Shown: piece by piece, positions 51,464-61,297 of the stretch | Numbering within the stretch: position 1 is the first letter of the stretch | How the letters are laid out: each line of letters starts with the position of its first letter | Source: Bacillus sp. REN16 | Lineage (GTDB): Bacteria > Bacillota > Bacilli > Bacillales > Bacillaceae_L | Assembly (NCBI RefSeq): GCF_020731355.1 | Contig: NZ_JAJFZK010000012.1 | Coordinates: 1 to 64,000 of the forward strand | DNA length: 64,000 nt | Reading direction: 5' to 3' | Program-made: the position numbers and the translations under genes | Notes under the pieces: generated by a model | Told to the model about the DNA's origin: nothing | The model's database searches: none | Seen by the model: only the letters and a program-made list of their open reading frames with translations

Positions 51464-52782
51464 CAACGATACAGGAACAACAAAAAATAAAAGAAGAATT
51501 CCAAACACGGATGGATCAGAATGAATTATTAAATTGCATGCGCTGCGGGTTTTGTCTTCCAACCTGCCCAACCTATATTGAATCCGGCTATCAGGAATCC
51601 CACTCCCCACGCGGAAGAATCGCATTAATGAAGGCTGTTGTGGATGGTCTTATAGAGCCAGATGAGGACTTCGAGAAATCATTGAATATGTGCTTAGGAT
51701 GTCGAGCCTGCGAACCAGTTTGTCCTTCTGGTGTAAATTACGGTCATCTTTTAGAGGAAGCAAGAGATATTGTTAATCAAAATAAAAAGCATTCATTACG
51801 AGCGAAAGCAGTAAGGAAAACGGTTTTTGAGGGTCTTTTTCCGCATCAGAATCGTATGCGCACCCTAACTGGATTACTAGGTGTCTATCAACGGTCCGGA
51901 ATGCAAAAGATTGCTCAAAAAAGCGGACTCATGAAGTTTTTACCTGACAGCTTAGCGACGATGGAGCGGGTACTTCCGGAGGTGCCAACCTTAAAAGAAC
52001 TAAAATGCCGTCCCTACCAACTTGGGCCAATTGGTGTTCAAAAGAAAAAGGTTTCCTTTTTCTCAGGTTGCTTGATGGATACAATGTTCATGAAAACAAA
52101 TGATGCCACATTGAGGCTGCTTCAATTGGCAGGTTGTGAGATTGTCATTCCAAAAACACAAGCTTGTTGTGGGGCTTTGCATGGGCATAGTGGTGAAAAA
52201 AAGAAAGCGAAGGAGCTTGCGAAACAAAATATTATCGCGTTTGAAGAAATTGAAGCAGACTATATCATTACAAATGCGGGTGGCTGTGGTGCCTTTTTAA
52301 TTGATTATGGCCATCTTCTAAAAGATGAGCCCAAGTGGGCAGAACGGGCAAAAGCTTTTTCGAACAAGCTTAAGGATATTTCTTCGGTATTAGTAGAATT
52401 AGAGTTTCATAAAAAAGATCTTTCCCTGCCAGATCAGATTATTACCTATCAAGATTCTTGTCATTTACGAAATGTGATGAAAACATCGTCCGAGCCGAGA
52501 CGGCTGCTTAAAGCCATTAACGGTGCAACCTATATGGAAATGAAGAATGCGGATAGCTGCTGCGGCTCAGCTGGCATTTATAACATAATGGAGTCTGAAA
52601 TGTCGATGAAGATATTAGATTCAAAAATGAAAAACGTTAAAGATACTCAGGCAAAAACAATTGTCACATCAAATCCAGGCTGCCTGTTGCAGATGAAGCT
52701 TGGCATTGAACGGGAAGGTTTATCTGATAAAATACGTGCCGTTCATATTGTTGATTTATTGCTTGAAGCGGTTAAAGAGTAA
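51460..52782 (+). CDS. ysfD: Fe-S subunit of glycolate oxidase, GlcF-like
   Basis: 440 aa. Two [4Fe-4S] ferredoxin motifs (CMRCGFCLPTCPTY, CLGCRACEPVCPSGVNY) and two CCG domains (TQACCGALHGHSG, ADSCCGSAGIYN) of the heterodisulfide-reductase/GlcF type. Passes electrons from the FAD subunit to the membrane quinone pool. Starts inside the end of glcD (ATGA overlap). Confidence 0.92.
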   Translation: MTTIQEQQKIKEEFQTRMDQNELLNCMRCGFCLPTCPTYIESGYQESHSPRGRIALMKAVVDGLIEPDEDFEKSLNMCLGCRACEPVCPSGVNYGHLLEEARDIVNQNKKHSLRAKAVRKTVFEGLFPHQNRMRTLTGLLGVYQRSGMQKIAQKSGLMKFLPDSLATMERVLPEVPTLKELKCRPYQLGPIGVQKKKVSFFSGCLMDTMFMKTNDATLRLLQLAGCEIVIPKTQACCGALHGHSGEKKKAKELAKQNIIAFEEIEADYIITNAGGCGAFLIDYGHLLKDEPKWAERAKAFSNKLKDISSVLVELEFHKKDLSLPDQIITYQDSCHLRNVMKTSSEPRRLLKAINGATYMEMKNADSCCGSAGIYNIMESEMSMKILDSKMKNVKDTQAKTIVTSNPGCLLQMKLGIEREGLSDKIRAVHIVDLLLEAVKE

Positions 52783-52786
52783 AAGC

Positions 52787-52816
52787 GAAAACAACGCTCA
52801 ATTGGGCGTTGTTTTC
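52787..52816. terminator. Bidirectional terminator after ysfD
   Basis: Perfect 11-bp arms GAAAACAACGC / GCGTTGTTTTC with T runs on both sides. Confidence 0.88.
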
Positions 52817-53404
52817 TTAATTTAGAATATACTTTTCTGCATAATATTTTGTGACCGATAAATACTCACGAATATATGCTTTTAGCAAAGTTATTTGTGG
52901 TGTTTTTGCTGGGAGCCCTTCCACTTTTAAATCGGCATCTTTTGCAATTTGGATCGAACGATAAAGGTGATAATCATTTGTCACAATAATTCCAAGCTTT
53001 GCTTCCTCAGGAATAAATTCTTTCGAGAATTTGATATTTTCATATGTACTTGTTGACCGGTCTTCAAGGAAGATTCTAGATTCTGAAATCCCTTTATCTA
53101 CTAGTTCTCGTCTTATCGCTTCTGCTTCTGTGATATCCTCCCCAGGGCCCTGACCGCCTGAAGCAATCAAAATGGTGTTCTCATTCTCTTTTGCATACTC
53201 AGCAGCCGCATCAATTCTGTATTGCAATGCAAGCGATGGCGTTTCACTGTTCACCTTTGCTCCAAGAATAATCAAATAATCTGCCTTTTCGGGTGGCTTA
53301 GAATCGACATACTGTGATATTTTTGAATGAACTATTCCGAAATACCCTATACCTATTATGAGTAAAAATCCAATTAAAAGTAGCATCATTTTCCTCTTTT
53401 TCAA
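52817..53404 (-). CDS. YdcF/SanA (DUF218) family membrane protein
   Basis: 195 aa with one N-terminal TM segment (MLLLIGFLLIIGIGYFGIV) and a DUF218 domain: YLIILGAKV, ASGGQGPGEDITEAEAIRREL, and DRSTSTYENIKFS. Members such as ElyC/SanA act in envelope integrity. TTG 53404 is the outermost start; two ATGs at 53389 and 53386 follow GAGG and may be used instead. Confidence 0.8.
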   Translation of the reverse strand: MKKRKMMLLLIGFLLIIGIGYFGIVHSKISQYVDSKPPEKADYLIILGAKVNSETPSLALQYRIDAAAEYAKENENTILIASGGQGPGEDITEAEAIRRELVDKGISESRIFLEDRSTSTYENIKFSKEFIPEEAKLGIIVTNDYHLYRSIQIAKDADLKVEGLPAKTPQITLLKAYIREYLSVTKYYAEKYILN

Positions 53405-53462
53405 ATAGTAACAACCCCTTTGGTTATTCTACTATTATATCAAATGGACAAAAAAGGAAAAC

Positions 53463-53495
53463 AAAAATCATGCCCTTTTAATGGGCATGATTTTT
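53463..53495 (-). terminator. Terminator of the epimerase-like gene
   Basis: AAATCATGCCC / GGGCATGATTT (53465-53475 and 53483-53493) with T run on the minus strand, covering the stop codon. Confidence 0.8.
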
Positions 53496-54312
53496 AGTTA
53501 AGCCAATTTTGATTTTCCAGATCCTCGTGGTGTGAGATAAAGCCATCCATCTCGGTTTCAGCCCCATTTAACACATCCTTTGAATTCATCTTTGACACAA
53601 ATCCAAGCTCACGAGTTGCGTTGTCCGTTGACCACGGTTTATCTTTGTTATCTGAAACGCCATAATATGTACCAAACTTGACAGTTGATTGAATGGCTAA
53701 ATCAAATAACTGAATCACATCAGCATGACTTAATAATGTTTTATTGGTTCGGGGAATCGTTTGTAAATCCTTCACCTCATCCCGTCTGACACTGCCAATT
53801 CGCAGATTAATCACAGACAGATTGTTCTCCTCTTCAAAGGCTAATATATGACCGAGATTTTCTGAAGCTAATTTTAGTGTGCCATACAATGTCCTTGAGT
53901 AGGGATAATCATTAACTGTAATCTCGCGACCGAGTGCCGAAATTCCATCCTTCTCATAAAAGTCAGTTACATGATTACTGCTTGCATAAACGACCTTTGG
54001 AATGCCAAGCTCAATTGCCGCTCTTAAAATGTAAAAGGATGCAAGAAAATGAATTTCAGTCTTTTTATGAAATTGTGTAAGATCTTTAAAATCATTTTTG
54101 GTGTTTACATTAAGCAGATTAACAATAGCGCCACAATCTGCTGGAATTTTACTTAAAAGGTCTGCAAAATTTGTTGCGTCGACCTCGATATGGTCCGAAT
54201 GATCATCCACTTTTTTATCAAGAATAAAGATTTCGTAGTTGTTGCTGAGTCCTTCTTCAAGGATGGAACCAATTAGCCCCGTTCCCCCGATGATGGCAAT
54301 CTTCTTTTTCAA
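53494..54312 (-). CDS. NAD(P)-dependent epimerase/dehydratase-type (extended SDR) protein
   Basis: 272 aa. Rossmann motif AIIGGTGLIGSILEEGL, VVYASSNHVTDFY, and YGTLKLASENLG as the YxxxK active site with NLRIGSVRRDE afterwards. This pattern resembles uronate dehydrogenase-like SDRs. Start is TTG 54312 behind AAGGGGAG; the frame extends to 54342. Single gene with its own terminator; substrate unknown. Confidence 0.78.
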   Translation of the reverse strand: MKKKIAIIGGTGLIGSILEEGLSNNYEIFILDKKVDDHSDHIEVDATNFADLLSKIPADCGAIVNLLNVNTKNDFKDLTQFHKKTEIHFLASFYILRAAIELGIPKVVYASSNHVTDFYEKDGISALGREITVNDYPYSRTLYGTLKLASENLGHILAFEEENNLSVINLRIGSVRRDEVKDLQTIPRTNKTLLSHADVIQLFDLAIQSTVKFGTYYGVSDNKDKPWSTDNATRELGFVSKMNSKDVLNGAETEMDGFISHHEDLENQNWLN

Positions 54313-54376
54313 TGTTGTGCTCCCCTTTTTAACGAGTCTCATTGATTAAAGTTCGTAATTTTAAGGAAAACATACA

Positions 54377-57300
54377 TCATAACACACTCACAATTCTATT
54401 CGGGGTCACAAAGTAAAGCAGTTTATCCGCTACTTTTTCACCAGTCATACGTTCCCAAATTTGTTGATAGAAGTCGATTTGAGTTCGGTAATATTTCGTA
54501 AGTTCAGGCAGCTGTTCAATGTCCTTAGGCCGATCCGTTTTATAATCCACGATTTTCCAAACACCATTTAGCTTATACACGAGATCAATGATTCCACTAA
54601 CAAAAAGCGTCCCCGCTTTGTCCTCATTTTCAACGAACTTATATAAAGGGTCAACAGCATCGATTTTCAGCATAAATGGAACCTCTGTTAAAACTTCATC
54701 AGCTATTTGAAGCTCCGCCCAAATCATCGATTGTTTGAAACGATCAACAGCTTGTGCAACTTTGCCCATTCTTCCTAATGAAATTTCATGCTTATTTAAA
54801 ATTGAGATTATTACTTCTTCGGCTTGCTCTCCCTTGACAATCTTTTCAAACACTTCGTGGATGGCTGTTCCCCATGCCCGGCCCCCACCTTCTTCACGCT
54901 CTATCCCAAGCTTAAAAATATCTTGTTTGTCTTCAGTCGGACTATATGTTGAAAAAGAAGATTGTACCCGATCATCAATCCATTCAAGTAATCCCTGCGT
55001 TTCTTCTACAAATTCTTCACGGGTGATGAGACTTGCACCTTCTTTTTCCTCATGAAGCAATTCAGGTACTTCAATCTCCTCAAGCCCTGGTAAACCATCA
55101 AGAAGAAGGTTCCATGGATTTTTATTATTTTTTGATTCAAAAGCGCTAATAATCATTGCTTTTTCTGCTCTTGTTGCTGCCACATACAGAACGCGAATTT
55201 CTTCTGCAAGCAAATACGCTTCCTCTGCATCGAGATAATCCTCCCAACGAAGAGGCTGTGCAACAGGTTTTCGCGCAAAGCCCTGTTTTCTCTCAAACAT
55301 AAAATATCCCGTCGATGATTGCTCCTCACGTCTAATATGAAACCATATTTTATTGCGGACTTCCGGCTTTTTACCTGGGTGGGCCAAGAACACAATCGAA
55401 GCCTCTAAGCCTTTTGCTTTATGGACATTCATAATTCGTACGGCATTCTCATCTTCCTCTAGATTGATGACTTTTGTTTTTTCTTCGATTTGCTTTTTCA
55501 AAAATTCGACAGCCTGACTGAAGGTTGTAGCTTCGTCTTCCTCTCTCCCCCGCAATACTTCAATTATTTGCAGAAGATTTGTCGTCTCTCTTTTTCCATA
55601 GCCTTTTGTCAAGAACAATGGATACAGACCGATATCCCCGATTATTTTTTCAATGGCCACTACTGGGGAAAAGGTTGTTTTCCATTTGGCATATTGTTTC
55701 AACTTTGATAGCGCCCCTTCTATCTGTTGCATTGTTTCGGCATGTAAATTGTCAGGAGTCTGAGCGTACAGGAAAAATGCTCCCCCTGCCTGCCCCCATT
55801 GGAAAAGCTCTTCATCGCTTATACCAAACCAAACACTGCGTAAAGCGGCTACCAATGCAATTTGATTGGTAGGATCAACAAGTGCTTCAAGAAGCAGAAT
55901 CAGATCCTGGAACTCTAGAATTGTGCCTATTGCCATTTCACCGCTAATACTGACCGGTATTCCAGCTTGCTCAAGTTTTGTGGCATACACATCCATTCCA
56001 TCCTTTTGCCTAGTTAAAATCATAATTTCCCCAGGCTCGTGACCTTCACTTATTAATTTTTGAATATATGCGGTTATGCTTGTCGCATCTTCCTCAACCG
56101 TAATTGTTTTATTTTTTGCGAATTCATCTGCTAAAACCAGTCTTTTAATCCCTGAAAACTCAGATGGACTTGCTTCCTTATAGGAGAAGAGCGGACGATA
56201 GGAAGCCTGGTGAACAGTCTCTCCTTCAGGTAATTGTTCCTTAAAAACCTTATTCAGCAGACCTGTTACAGAATCTACTGTTCTAAAGTTCATGATCAAC
56301 TGAAGCACTTCTCCGCCATGCACTTCAATCAATTCCTTCACCAGATTGTAGATATCGATATCCGCTCTACGGAAACGATAAATGGCTTGCTTCGGATCTC
56401 CGACAACAAATAGCGAGCCCGGACGCGGTTTGCATTTGGTCCAATTCTGTTCTGTTACATCCTGACCTGTTAAATAAAACATAATCTCCGCTTGAATCGG
56501 ATCGGTATCCTGAAATTCATCAACAAGGAGCCGTTTATATTTCCCTTGAAAATACGAACGAACTTCTGCATTTCTCTTTAAAAGGGCTGCTGAACTCATT
56601 AACAAATCCTGAAAGTTCATCAACGCGCGTTCCTGCTTGAGCCTTTCATACTCTGCCTGTGCCCCTCGAAACATTTCAATCACAAATGGGTGGCAATATT
56701 CACTCCATCGTAATAGTAATGGCTGAATGTAAGACTCAAAAAAATCTGTGATTCTCGCATGATATTCCTTCGCATCCTCTTTTGAAGACCATTTATACTG
56801 TGTAACCGTTAACTTTTTATCAAACAACTGAAAAATCTTAATCTTTAATGCATCTGTTTTGTCATCATATCTGACATGACGAAGTGCATCATCAATAGCC
56901 TCCTGAAGATTGTCTGGACCTTTTGGAATATCATTCGGAATGCATCGACTTGCTTCTTTTAAAAGAATGACAAAGCGACGAAACACCTCATCAAGATTTG
57001 GCTTTTCAATCACTTCACTTGCCCACTCTACATCAGGATAATTCTTCATTTGACAAAAGCGTTCCATTAAATCTTTTTCTTGAAGCCCTAAATCCTTCAT
57101 CATTCCTGATTTCTGTGGATGATTCTGTTCAAGCTTATGAGTATAAACTACCCAAGCAGCCTCAGCTAGTTGATCATCCTCTGTGTCCTCAAGTTCAGAA
57201 AAATGAACATCAATCCCTGCTTCAACAGGTCGCTCTCGAAGTAATCGTGCACAAAAGGAATGAACCGTTCCGATAAACGATTGTTCGATGCTTTGTAAGG

Positions 57301-57580
57301 CTTCCTCAAGTAAAAACTTCACATAAAGGTCTGTTTCCTCTTTACATTTTTTCTCGAGAACGGTTAAAAAACGGGTCTTAAGTTCATCCGCAGCTTTCTT
57401 TGTAAAGGTTATCGCGACAATCTCATCCATTTTTGCAGTCCCCGTATAAATCAGATTCACCATTCGATCAACGAGGCTTGTTGTTTTCCCAGAGCCGGCC
57501 CCAGCTTCGACAAGAAAGTTTTGATTTAAGACGGTTGTAATCTTGTCTCTAGCCTCTTGATCGATTATTACTTTAGTCAT
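54377..57580 (-). CDS. AddA-like UvrD-type helicase with C-terminal nuclease domain
   Basis: 1067 aa. Helicase motifs: Walker A VEAGAGSGKTTSLV (26-33), TFTKKAADEL, LLVDEFQDTDPIQAEIM, GDPKQAIYRFRRADI, IMNVHKAKGLEASIV, VLYVAATRAEKAMI. C-terminal PD-(D/E)XK: GTAIHEVFEKI, SGIIDLVYKLNGVWKIVDYKTD, QIDFYQQIW. Smaller than and divergent from B. subtilis AddA (over 1,200 aa, N-terminus with AAAGSGKT). Overlaps the next upstream gene by 8 bp. A second, non-canonical AddAB-like pair is the best description; role in double-strand break processing or in defence against DNA is unknown. Confidence 0.82.
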   Translation of the reverse strand: MTKVIIDQEARDKITTVLNQNFLVEAGAGSGKTTSLVDRMVNLIYTGTAKMDEIVAITFTKKAADELKTRFLTVLEKKCKEETDLYVKFLLEEALQSIEQSFIGTVHSFCARLLRERPVEAGIDVHFSELEDTEDDQLAEAAWVVYTHKLEQNHPQKSGMMKDLGLQEKDLMERFCQMKNYPDVEWASEVIEKPNLDEVFRRFVILLKEASRCIPNDIPKGPDNLQEAIDDALRHVRYDDKTDALKIKIFQLFDKKLTVTQYKWSSKEDAKEYHARITDFFESYIQPLLLRWSEYCHPFVIEMFRGAQAEYERLKQERALMNFQDLLMSSAALLKRNAEVRSYFQGKYKRLLVDEFQDTDPIQAEIMFYLTGQDVTEQNWTKCKPRPGSLFVVGDPKQAIYRFRRADIDIYNLVKELIEVHGGEVLQLIMNFRTVDSVTGLLNKVFKEQLPEGETVHQASYRPLFSYKEASPSEFSGIKRLVLADEFAKNKTITVEEDATSITAYIQKLISEGHEPGEIMILTRQKDGMDVYATKLEQAGIPVSISGEMAIGTILEFQDLILLLEALVDPTNQIALVAALRSVWFGISDEELFQWGQAGGAFFLYAQTPDNLHAETMQQIEGALSKLKQYAKWKTTFSPVVAIEKIIGDIGLYPLFLTKGYGKRETTNLLQIIEVLRGREEDEATTFSQAVEFLKKQIEEKTKVINLEEDENAVRIMNVHKAKGLEASIVFLAHPGKKPEVRNKIWFHIRREEQSSTGYFMFERKQGFARKPVAQPLRWEDYLDAEEAYLLAEEIRVLYVAATRAEKAMIISAFESKNNKNPWNLLLDGLPGLEEIEVPELLHEEKEGASLITREEFVEETQGLLEWIDDRVQSSFSTYSPTEDKQDIFKLGIEREEGGGRAWGTAIHEVFEKIVKGEQAEEVIISILNKHEISLGRMGKVAQAVDRFKQSMIWAELQIADEVLTEVPFMLKIDAVDPLYKFVENEDKAGTLFVSGIIDLVYKLNGVWKIVDYKTDRPKDIEQLPELTKYYRTQIDFYQQIWERMTGEKVADKLLYFVTPNRIVSVL

Positions 57581-60509
57581 AGGCGCGCACCCCCTTAAAG
57601 CTTTTTAGTCCCTCAGCGGTTTCATCCTGTTGCTTTTGTTTTAAAGCATCCTTATTATAGGTGGACCTTCTGCAAACTTTTTTAAAGTCACAAAATTTAC
57701 ATTCATTTTCATCATCTGTCATGGTAAAATGCCCATGCCCCACAATGGAAAGGAGCTTGTCTAAAATATCTATACCATTAGTTCGTGTTGTTTCCTCTTG
57801 CTCCCGTACAAAACGTTTCCCAGCTCCTTTTCGAGTCGGGAATAAATACGAACTCTTTTTTACGGATCCACCATCTATTCCCAAATGGGCCTCAATCGCA
57901 AGGGTGTAGAGGAGGTGCTGGAGCTGCCTCCCGCCTTTAAAAAATTCCTTTGTATGATAGCCCCAACTGCTTCCCGTTTTATAATCAATGATATGGAAGG
58001 AACCATCTGACAGCTGGTCGACCCGATCAATAATTCCCCTTACATGAACTGTTCCAGAAGGAAGCACGATCACAGCTGGTGCGTCTTCCCCAAAGGAATA
58101 TTCAAAATACAATGGTTCACCAAGCTCACTATTTTCCTCTTCAACTTTCAAAAAGGTTTCACACGATTCGATAATTTCCTCTGTTTCCAGTCTTTCCGTT
58201 CGGGCATTTGGTGCTGGAACCACCGTTTTTACATTGTCCATCCTTTTGTTCGCAATCTTTGTAAGAAGATCAATATGCTTTGTATAGGAAGGCTTTTCAC
58301 AACGTATTTTGATTTCCTGATAAAATTTTTCGAAAATTTCGTGCAATAATGTACCCCTCGTTTTTGCGTCTAACCACTTCGTAGGATCATAGGATACATC
58401 CTCAACCACTCTTAATCGCAACACATTTTCTAAGAAATAGGCATAGGGACATTTCGCGATTTTCTCAAGTTTCCCTGCTGAAATTGTGATATCCGGTTTT
58501 TTTCGAGGGTCAAACATGGTCGTATCACTTTCAACTTTTCCCTCGTATACAGTAAACCCGGGTTCCTGCCTCATTTTTTCCGCATAAAGCCCTCTCGTAA
58601 TATTTGAAAAATCCGCTAAAAAAGCTTCGTCAAGCCGCCCATTTTGAGAGTTTGTGATTTTCTCATACCACCAGTCTTCGTTTTCAAGAGTACCGGCTCG
58701 GTTTGCAATTGGCGCTTTCTTTTGTACAGTATTAAAATCGGCGGAATGTTCACCTGTTTGAATTCGATAGCATTGCAAAAATAAGTACGAAGGTGAAATA
58801 GCCCGATTTTCATTCATATCGTATCTACAATAACTTACGGTAATTTCATTGTCCGCTGCAGAGGCAAAAAGCTGCGCCATCGCATAAATATCCCTTTTTG
58901 ATTTTTCTTTTTCAAAAGGCAGAAGTCTCCCTAACCTTTCTCTTTCAGTATCAAGGAGAAGCGGATCCTCCCCTGACTTCCCCGGAAACCGTCCATTGTC
59001 CAAACCTACAATAAATAAATGCTTTCGATTCAAATAAAGCCCATTTTTATAACTCGAAATATGTAAATATCCGGGCTTAGGGCGCGATTGGCCAATATGG
59101 ATGGAGAGAAAATCCTCCTCAAATTTTTGCCATGCATGAGAAACTGCTTCGTTTCCATATGGAAGCAAATCCTCAATCCGTTCAAGTAAAACTTCTTTTG
59201 CCGCTTGGTCAAACCCAGATGAAATTTTACAGTAATTCATTAGAAAATACTTGATTGTTTTTAACAGGTCCCCATATAGGATAGTCCCGTCACCTTGGGC
59301 AGTTGGCATATGTTTAAACGTGGTGGAAAACCACTGAAAAAGCCAATGATAATCACCGATTCGGTTCTCTGGTTCGGATGCATCATTCATTTTAGCTTGG
59401 ATTTGTGATAGATAACGTTCTTTTCCCCAGCTAATGTTCGCTCTCCGAAGCAGAGTTGCCCATTTTCTTTTTGAAGGTGCGTCTTCTTCCAAGTCAAGTA
59501 AATTTTCCTGAAGAAGCTTTAAAAAGGCCTGTACACTATAATAATCCTTTATCCAATCAAGGATTCCAGCCACCATTTTTCCTGGTTTTGTGAATCCAAT
59601 CGGTATCCCTTCCCCAAAGGTCACTGGCACTTGTAAGCGCTCTGCAATGTGATACATGGCCGTAGCATATTTGGCGCTTGATGTATAAAAAATGGCAGCC
59701 TCATCAAATCGAATGTCTTTTTCCTTGATTCGAAAGAGTACTTCCTTCAACTCCGTTTCTTCCGTTTTTGCTGAAAAAAGGAATAGGCTTGGAACTGTAT
59801 TTGGCGAATTCTCTACATCAAACAAATAGCTTAATGGCGTTTCGGCACCGAAAACAATCTTTGAAAATGCTGAACTTTCAGGTACTGCAATTCCATGTAC
59901 TGCTTCTAATGGCAGATGAAAGCAGGTTGTTGGAAGAGCAACTTTTAAAAATTCCATTTGTACATACGTGAGTCTGAGGTTGCTTTGCAGAATGAAGATA
60001 TGATTTCTAGAATGATATTTTCCTAGGGCATTCTGATAAAAGTCCGCCTCATCGGAAAGTTTATTTTTGTGTAGAAGCTGTTCGTAAGTCTCTAAAATGA
60101 GAATCATGTCTTCACCTTTACTAGGTGAGACAAATTGTTCTTTAACAAGTGTGCTGCTTCTGTATCCCGCAAGACGCAGTTTCTTGACTGTTTGATACAT
60201 GCTTCGGCTAAAGGTTGGTGTGATTTCGACCTCGTGAAAATAGTTTAGGTTATCTTTAAGTTCCGTTAGGAGGGTAAACATTAAATGAGTACCAAGTGCG
60301 TCGCTCATGTGGTTATTTTGCAGGTTTGCTGTCGTATCTAGCGCAAGATCCTTGATTGTTTTGATTTTTATATTGATGGCATGATTGTTCTTTTGAGTAA
60401 ACTGCCTTAAAATTTGCTCGCCAATCATATATGAATCCACAAGTAGAATTTTTTCGGTAAAAAAATGCTGTTTGCATATGGTTTCGAGGTGTTTAATTAG
60501 AACTTCCAT
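57573..60509 (-). CDS. AddB-like PD-(D/E)XK nuclease family protein
   Basis: 978 aa. C-terminal RecB-type nuclease: RGTLLHEIFEKF, GIIDRVDQLSDGSFHIIDYKTG, GGRQLQHLLYTLAIE. An Fe-S cluster is suggested by CPYAYF together with CKFCDFKKVC, as in AddB. The N-terminus has the inactive-helicase region but no Walker A GxxGxGK motif, which canonical AddB has. It precedes the AddA-like gene and is translationally coupled to it. I start at ATG 60509 (AGGAG ten bases upstream); GTG 60518 is too near that site. Confidence 0.8.
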   Translation of the reverse strand: MEVLIKHLETICKQHFFTEKILLVDSYMIGEQILRQFTQKNNHAINIKIKTIKDLALDTTANLQNNHMSDALGTHLMFTLLTELKDNLNYFHEVEITPTFSRSMYQTVKKLRLAGYRSSTLVKEQFVSPSKGEDMILILETYEQLLHKNKLSDEADFYQNALGKYHSRNHIFILQSNLRLTYVQMEFLKVALPTTCFHLPLEAVHGIAVPESSAFSKIVFGAETPLSYLFDVENSPNTVPSLFLFSAKTEETELKEVLFRIKEKDIRFDEAAIFYTSSAKYATAMYHIAERLQVPVTFGEGIPIGFTKPGKMVAGILDWIKDYYSVQAFLKLLQENLLDLEEDAPSKRKWATLLRRANISWGKERYLSQIQAKMNDASEPENRIGDYHWLFQWFSTTFKHMPTAQGDGTILYGDLLKTIKYFLMNYCKISSGFDQAAKEVLLERIEDLLPYGNEAVSHAWQKFEEDFLSIHIGQSRPKPGYLHISSYKNGLYLNRKHLFIVGLDNGRFPGKSGEDPLLLDTERERLGRLLPFEKEKSKRDIYAMAQLFASAADNEITVSYCRYDMNENRAISPSYLFLQCYRIQTGEHSADFNTVQKKAPIANRAGTLENEDWWYEKITNSQNGRLDEAFLADFSNITRGLYAEKMRQEPGFTVYEGKVESDTTMFDPRKKPDITISAGKLEKIAKCPYAYFLENVLRLRVVEDVSYDPTKWLDAKTRGTLLHEIFEKFYQEIKIRCEKPSYTKHIDLLTKIANKRMDNVKTVVPAPNARTERLETEEIIESCETFLKVEEENSELGEPLYFEYSFGEDAPAVIVLPSGTVHVRGIIDRVDQLSDGSFHIIDYKTGSSWGYHTKEFFKGGRQLQHLLYTLAIEAHLGIDGGSVKKSSYLFPTRKGAGKRFVREQEETTRTNGIDILDKLLSIVGHGHFTMTDDENECKFCDFKKVCRRSTYNKDALKQKQQDETAEGLKSFKGVRAYD

Positions 60510-60549
60510 TGGCTTCACTCTCCTATTTCATAAACACAATTTAGTCAAA

Positions 60550-60585
60550 ATAAAAGGACGCCCAAATTTACATTCAGACATCCTT
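60550..60585 (-). terminator. Terminator of cutC
   Basis: AAGGATGTC / GGCGTCCTT stem with one G-T pair, followed on the minus strand by TTATTTTG. Confidence 0.65.
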
Positions 60586-60591
60586 GTTGTG

Positions 60592-61284
60592 TTAGCTTAT
60601 AATCTCTCTTATCTTCTTTATAGTATTCCCATTTATTGGTTCGCTAAACTTCCCATTTACACGTACGGCTGATCCGAAATGGTATTCGGTTGCGTGAACT
60701 TTCTCATGAAGCTCTGAAATATTATCTGGTGAGAGGCCGGATCCTAGCATAATCGCCGGTGATTGCATTTCACTTGATAGGGCTAGCATTGCTTTAAGGT
60801 TTTCTACACCATCTAATGCCTTTGGTGCTCCTCCAGAGGTTAACACGGTTTGAATGGACTCGCTGTATTTTTGAAGAGTTTTATAAGCTTCAATAATATC
60901 ATTCGCCTCATCAATCGCACGATGGAAGGTGATCTTCATTCCACCAGCCGTCTTTAGCACTTTTTTCAGAAATGCTTCATCTATTTCCCCATTTTCAGTC
61001 AAGGATCCAAACACAATTCCAGCTGCCCCAAGCTCCTTGCATACCTTCACATCCTCTAAAATAACCCGCTTGTCATCTTCGGAATATGTAAATGAATAGC
61101 CATGAGGACGAACCATAACATGAACAGGTATAGAGACCGCTTGGACAACATCTTTAATAACACCATAGGATGGTGTTAAACCCCCTTCCATCATCGCGGT
61201 TACTAGTTCTAAACGGTTTGCGCCATGTTCCTCAGCTATTTTTGCATCTTCAGCATGTTGAACAATAATTTCGATTAACATCAT
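60592..61284 (-). CDS. cutC: CutC-family protein
   Basis: 230-aa TIM-barrel protein. Conserved phrases: GANRLELVTAMMEGGLTPSYG, VHVMVRPHGYSFTYS, CKELGAAGIVFGSLTENGEID, TFHRAIDEAND and TSGGAPKALDG. CutC was named for copper homeostasis in E. coli, but its biochemical role is unresolved. Probably co-transcribed with the DUF1648 gene 14 bp upstream. Confidence 0.9.
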   Translation of the reverse strand: MMLIEIIVQHAEDAKIAEEHGANRLELVTAMMEGGLTPSYGVIKDVVQAVSIPVHVMVRPHGYSFTYSEDDKRVILEDVKVCKELGAAGIVFGSLTENGEIDEAFLKKVLKTAGGMKITFHRAIDEANDIIEAYKTLQKYSESIQTVLTSGGAPKALDGVENLKAMLALSSEMQSPAIMLGSGLSPDNISELHEKVHATEYHFGSAVRVNGKFSEPINGNTIKKIREIIS

Positions 61285-61297
61285 TTACGTCCTACTT

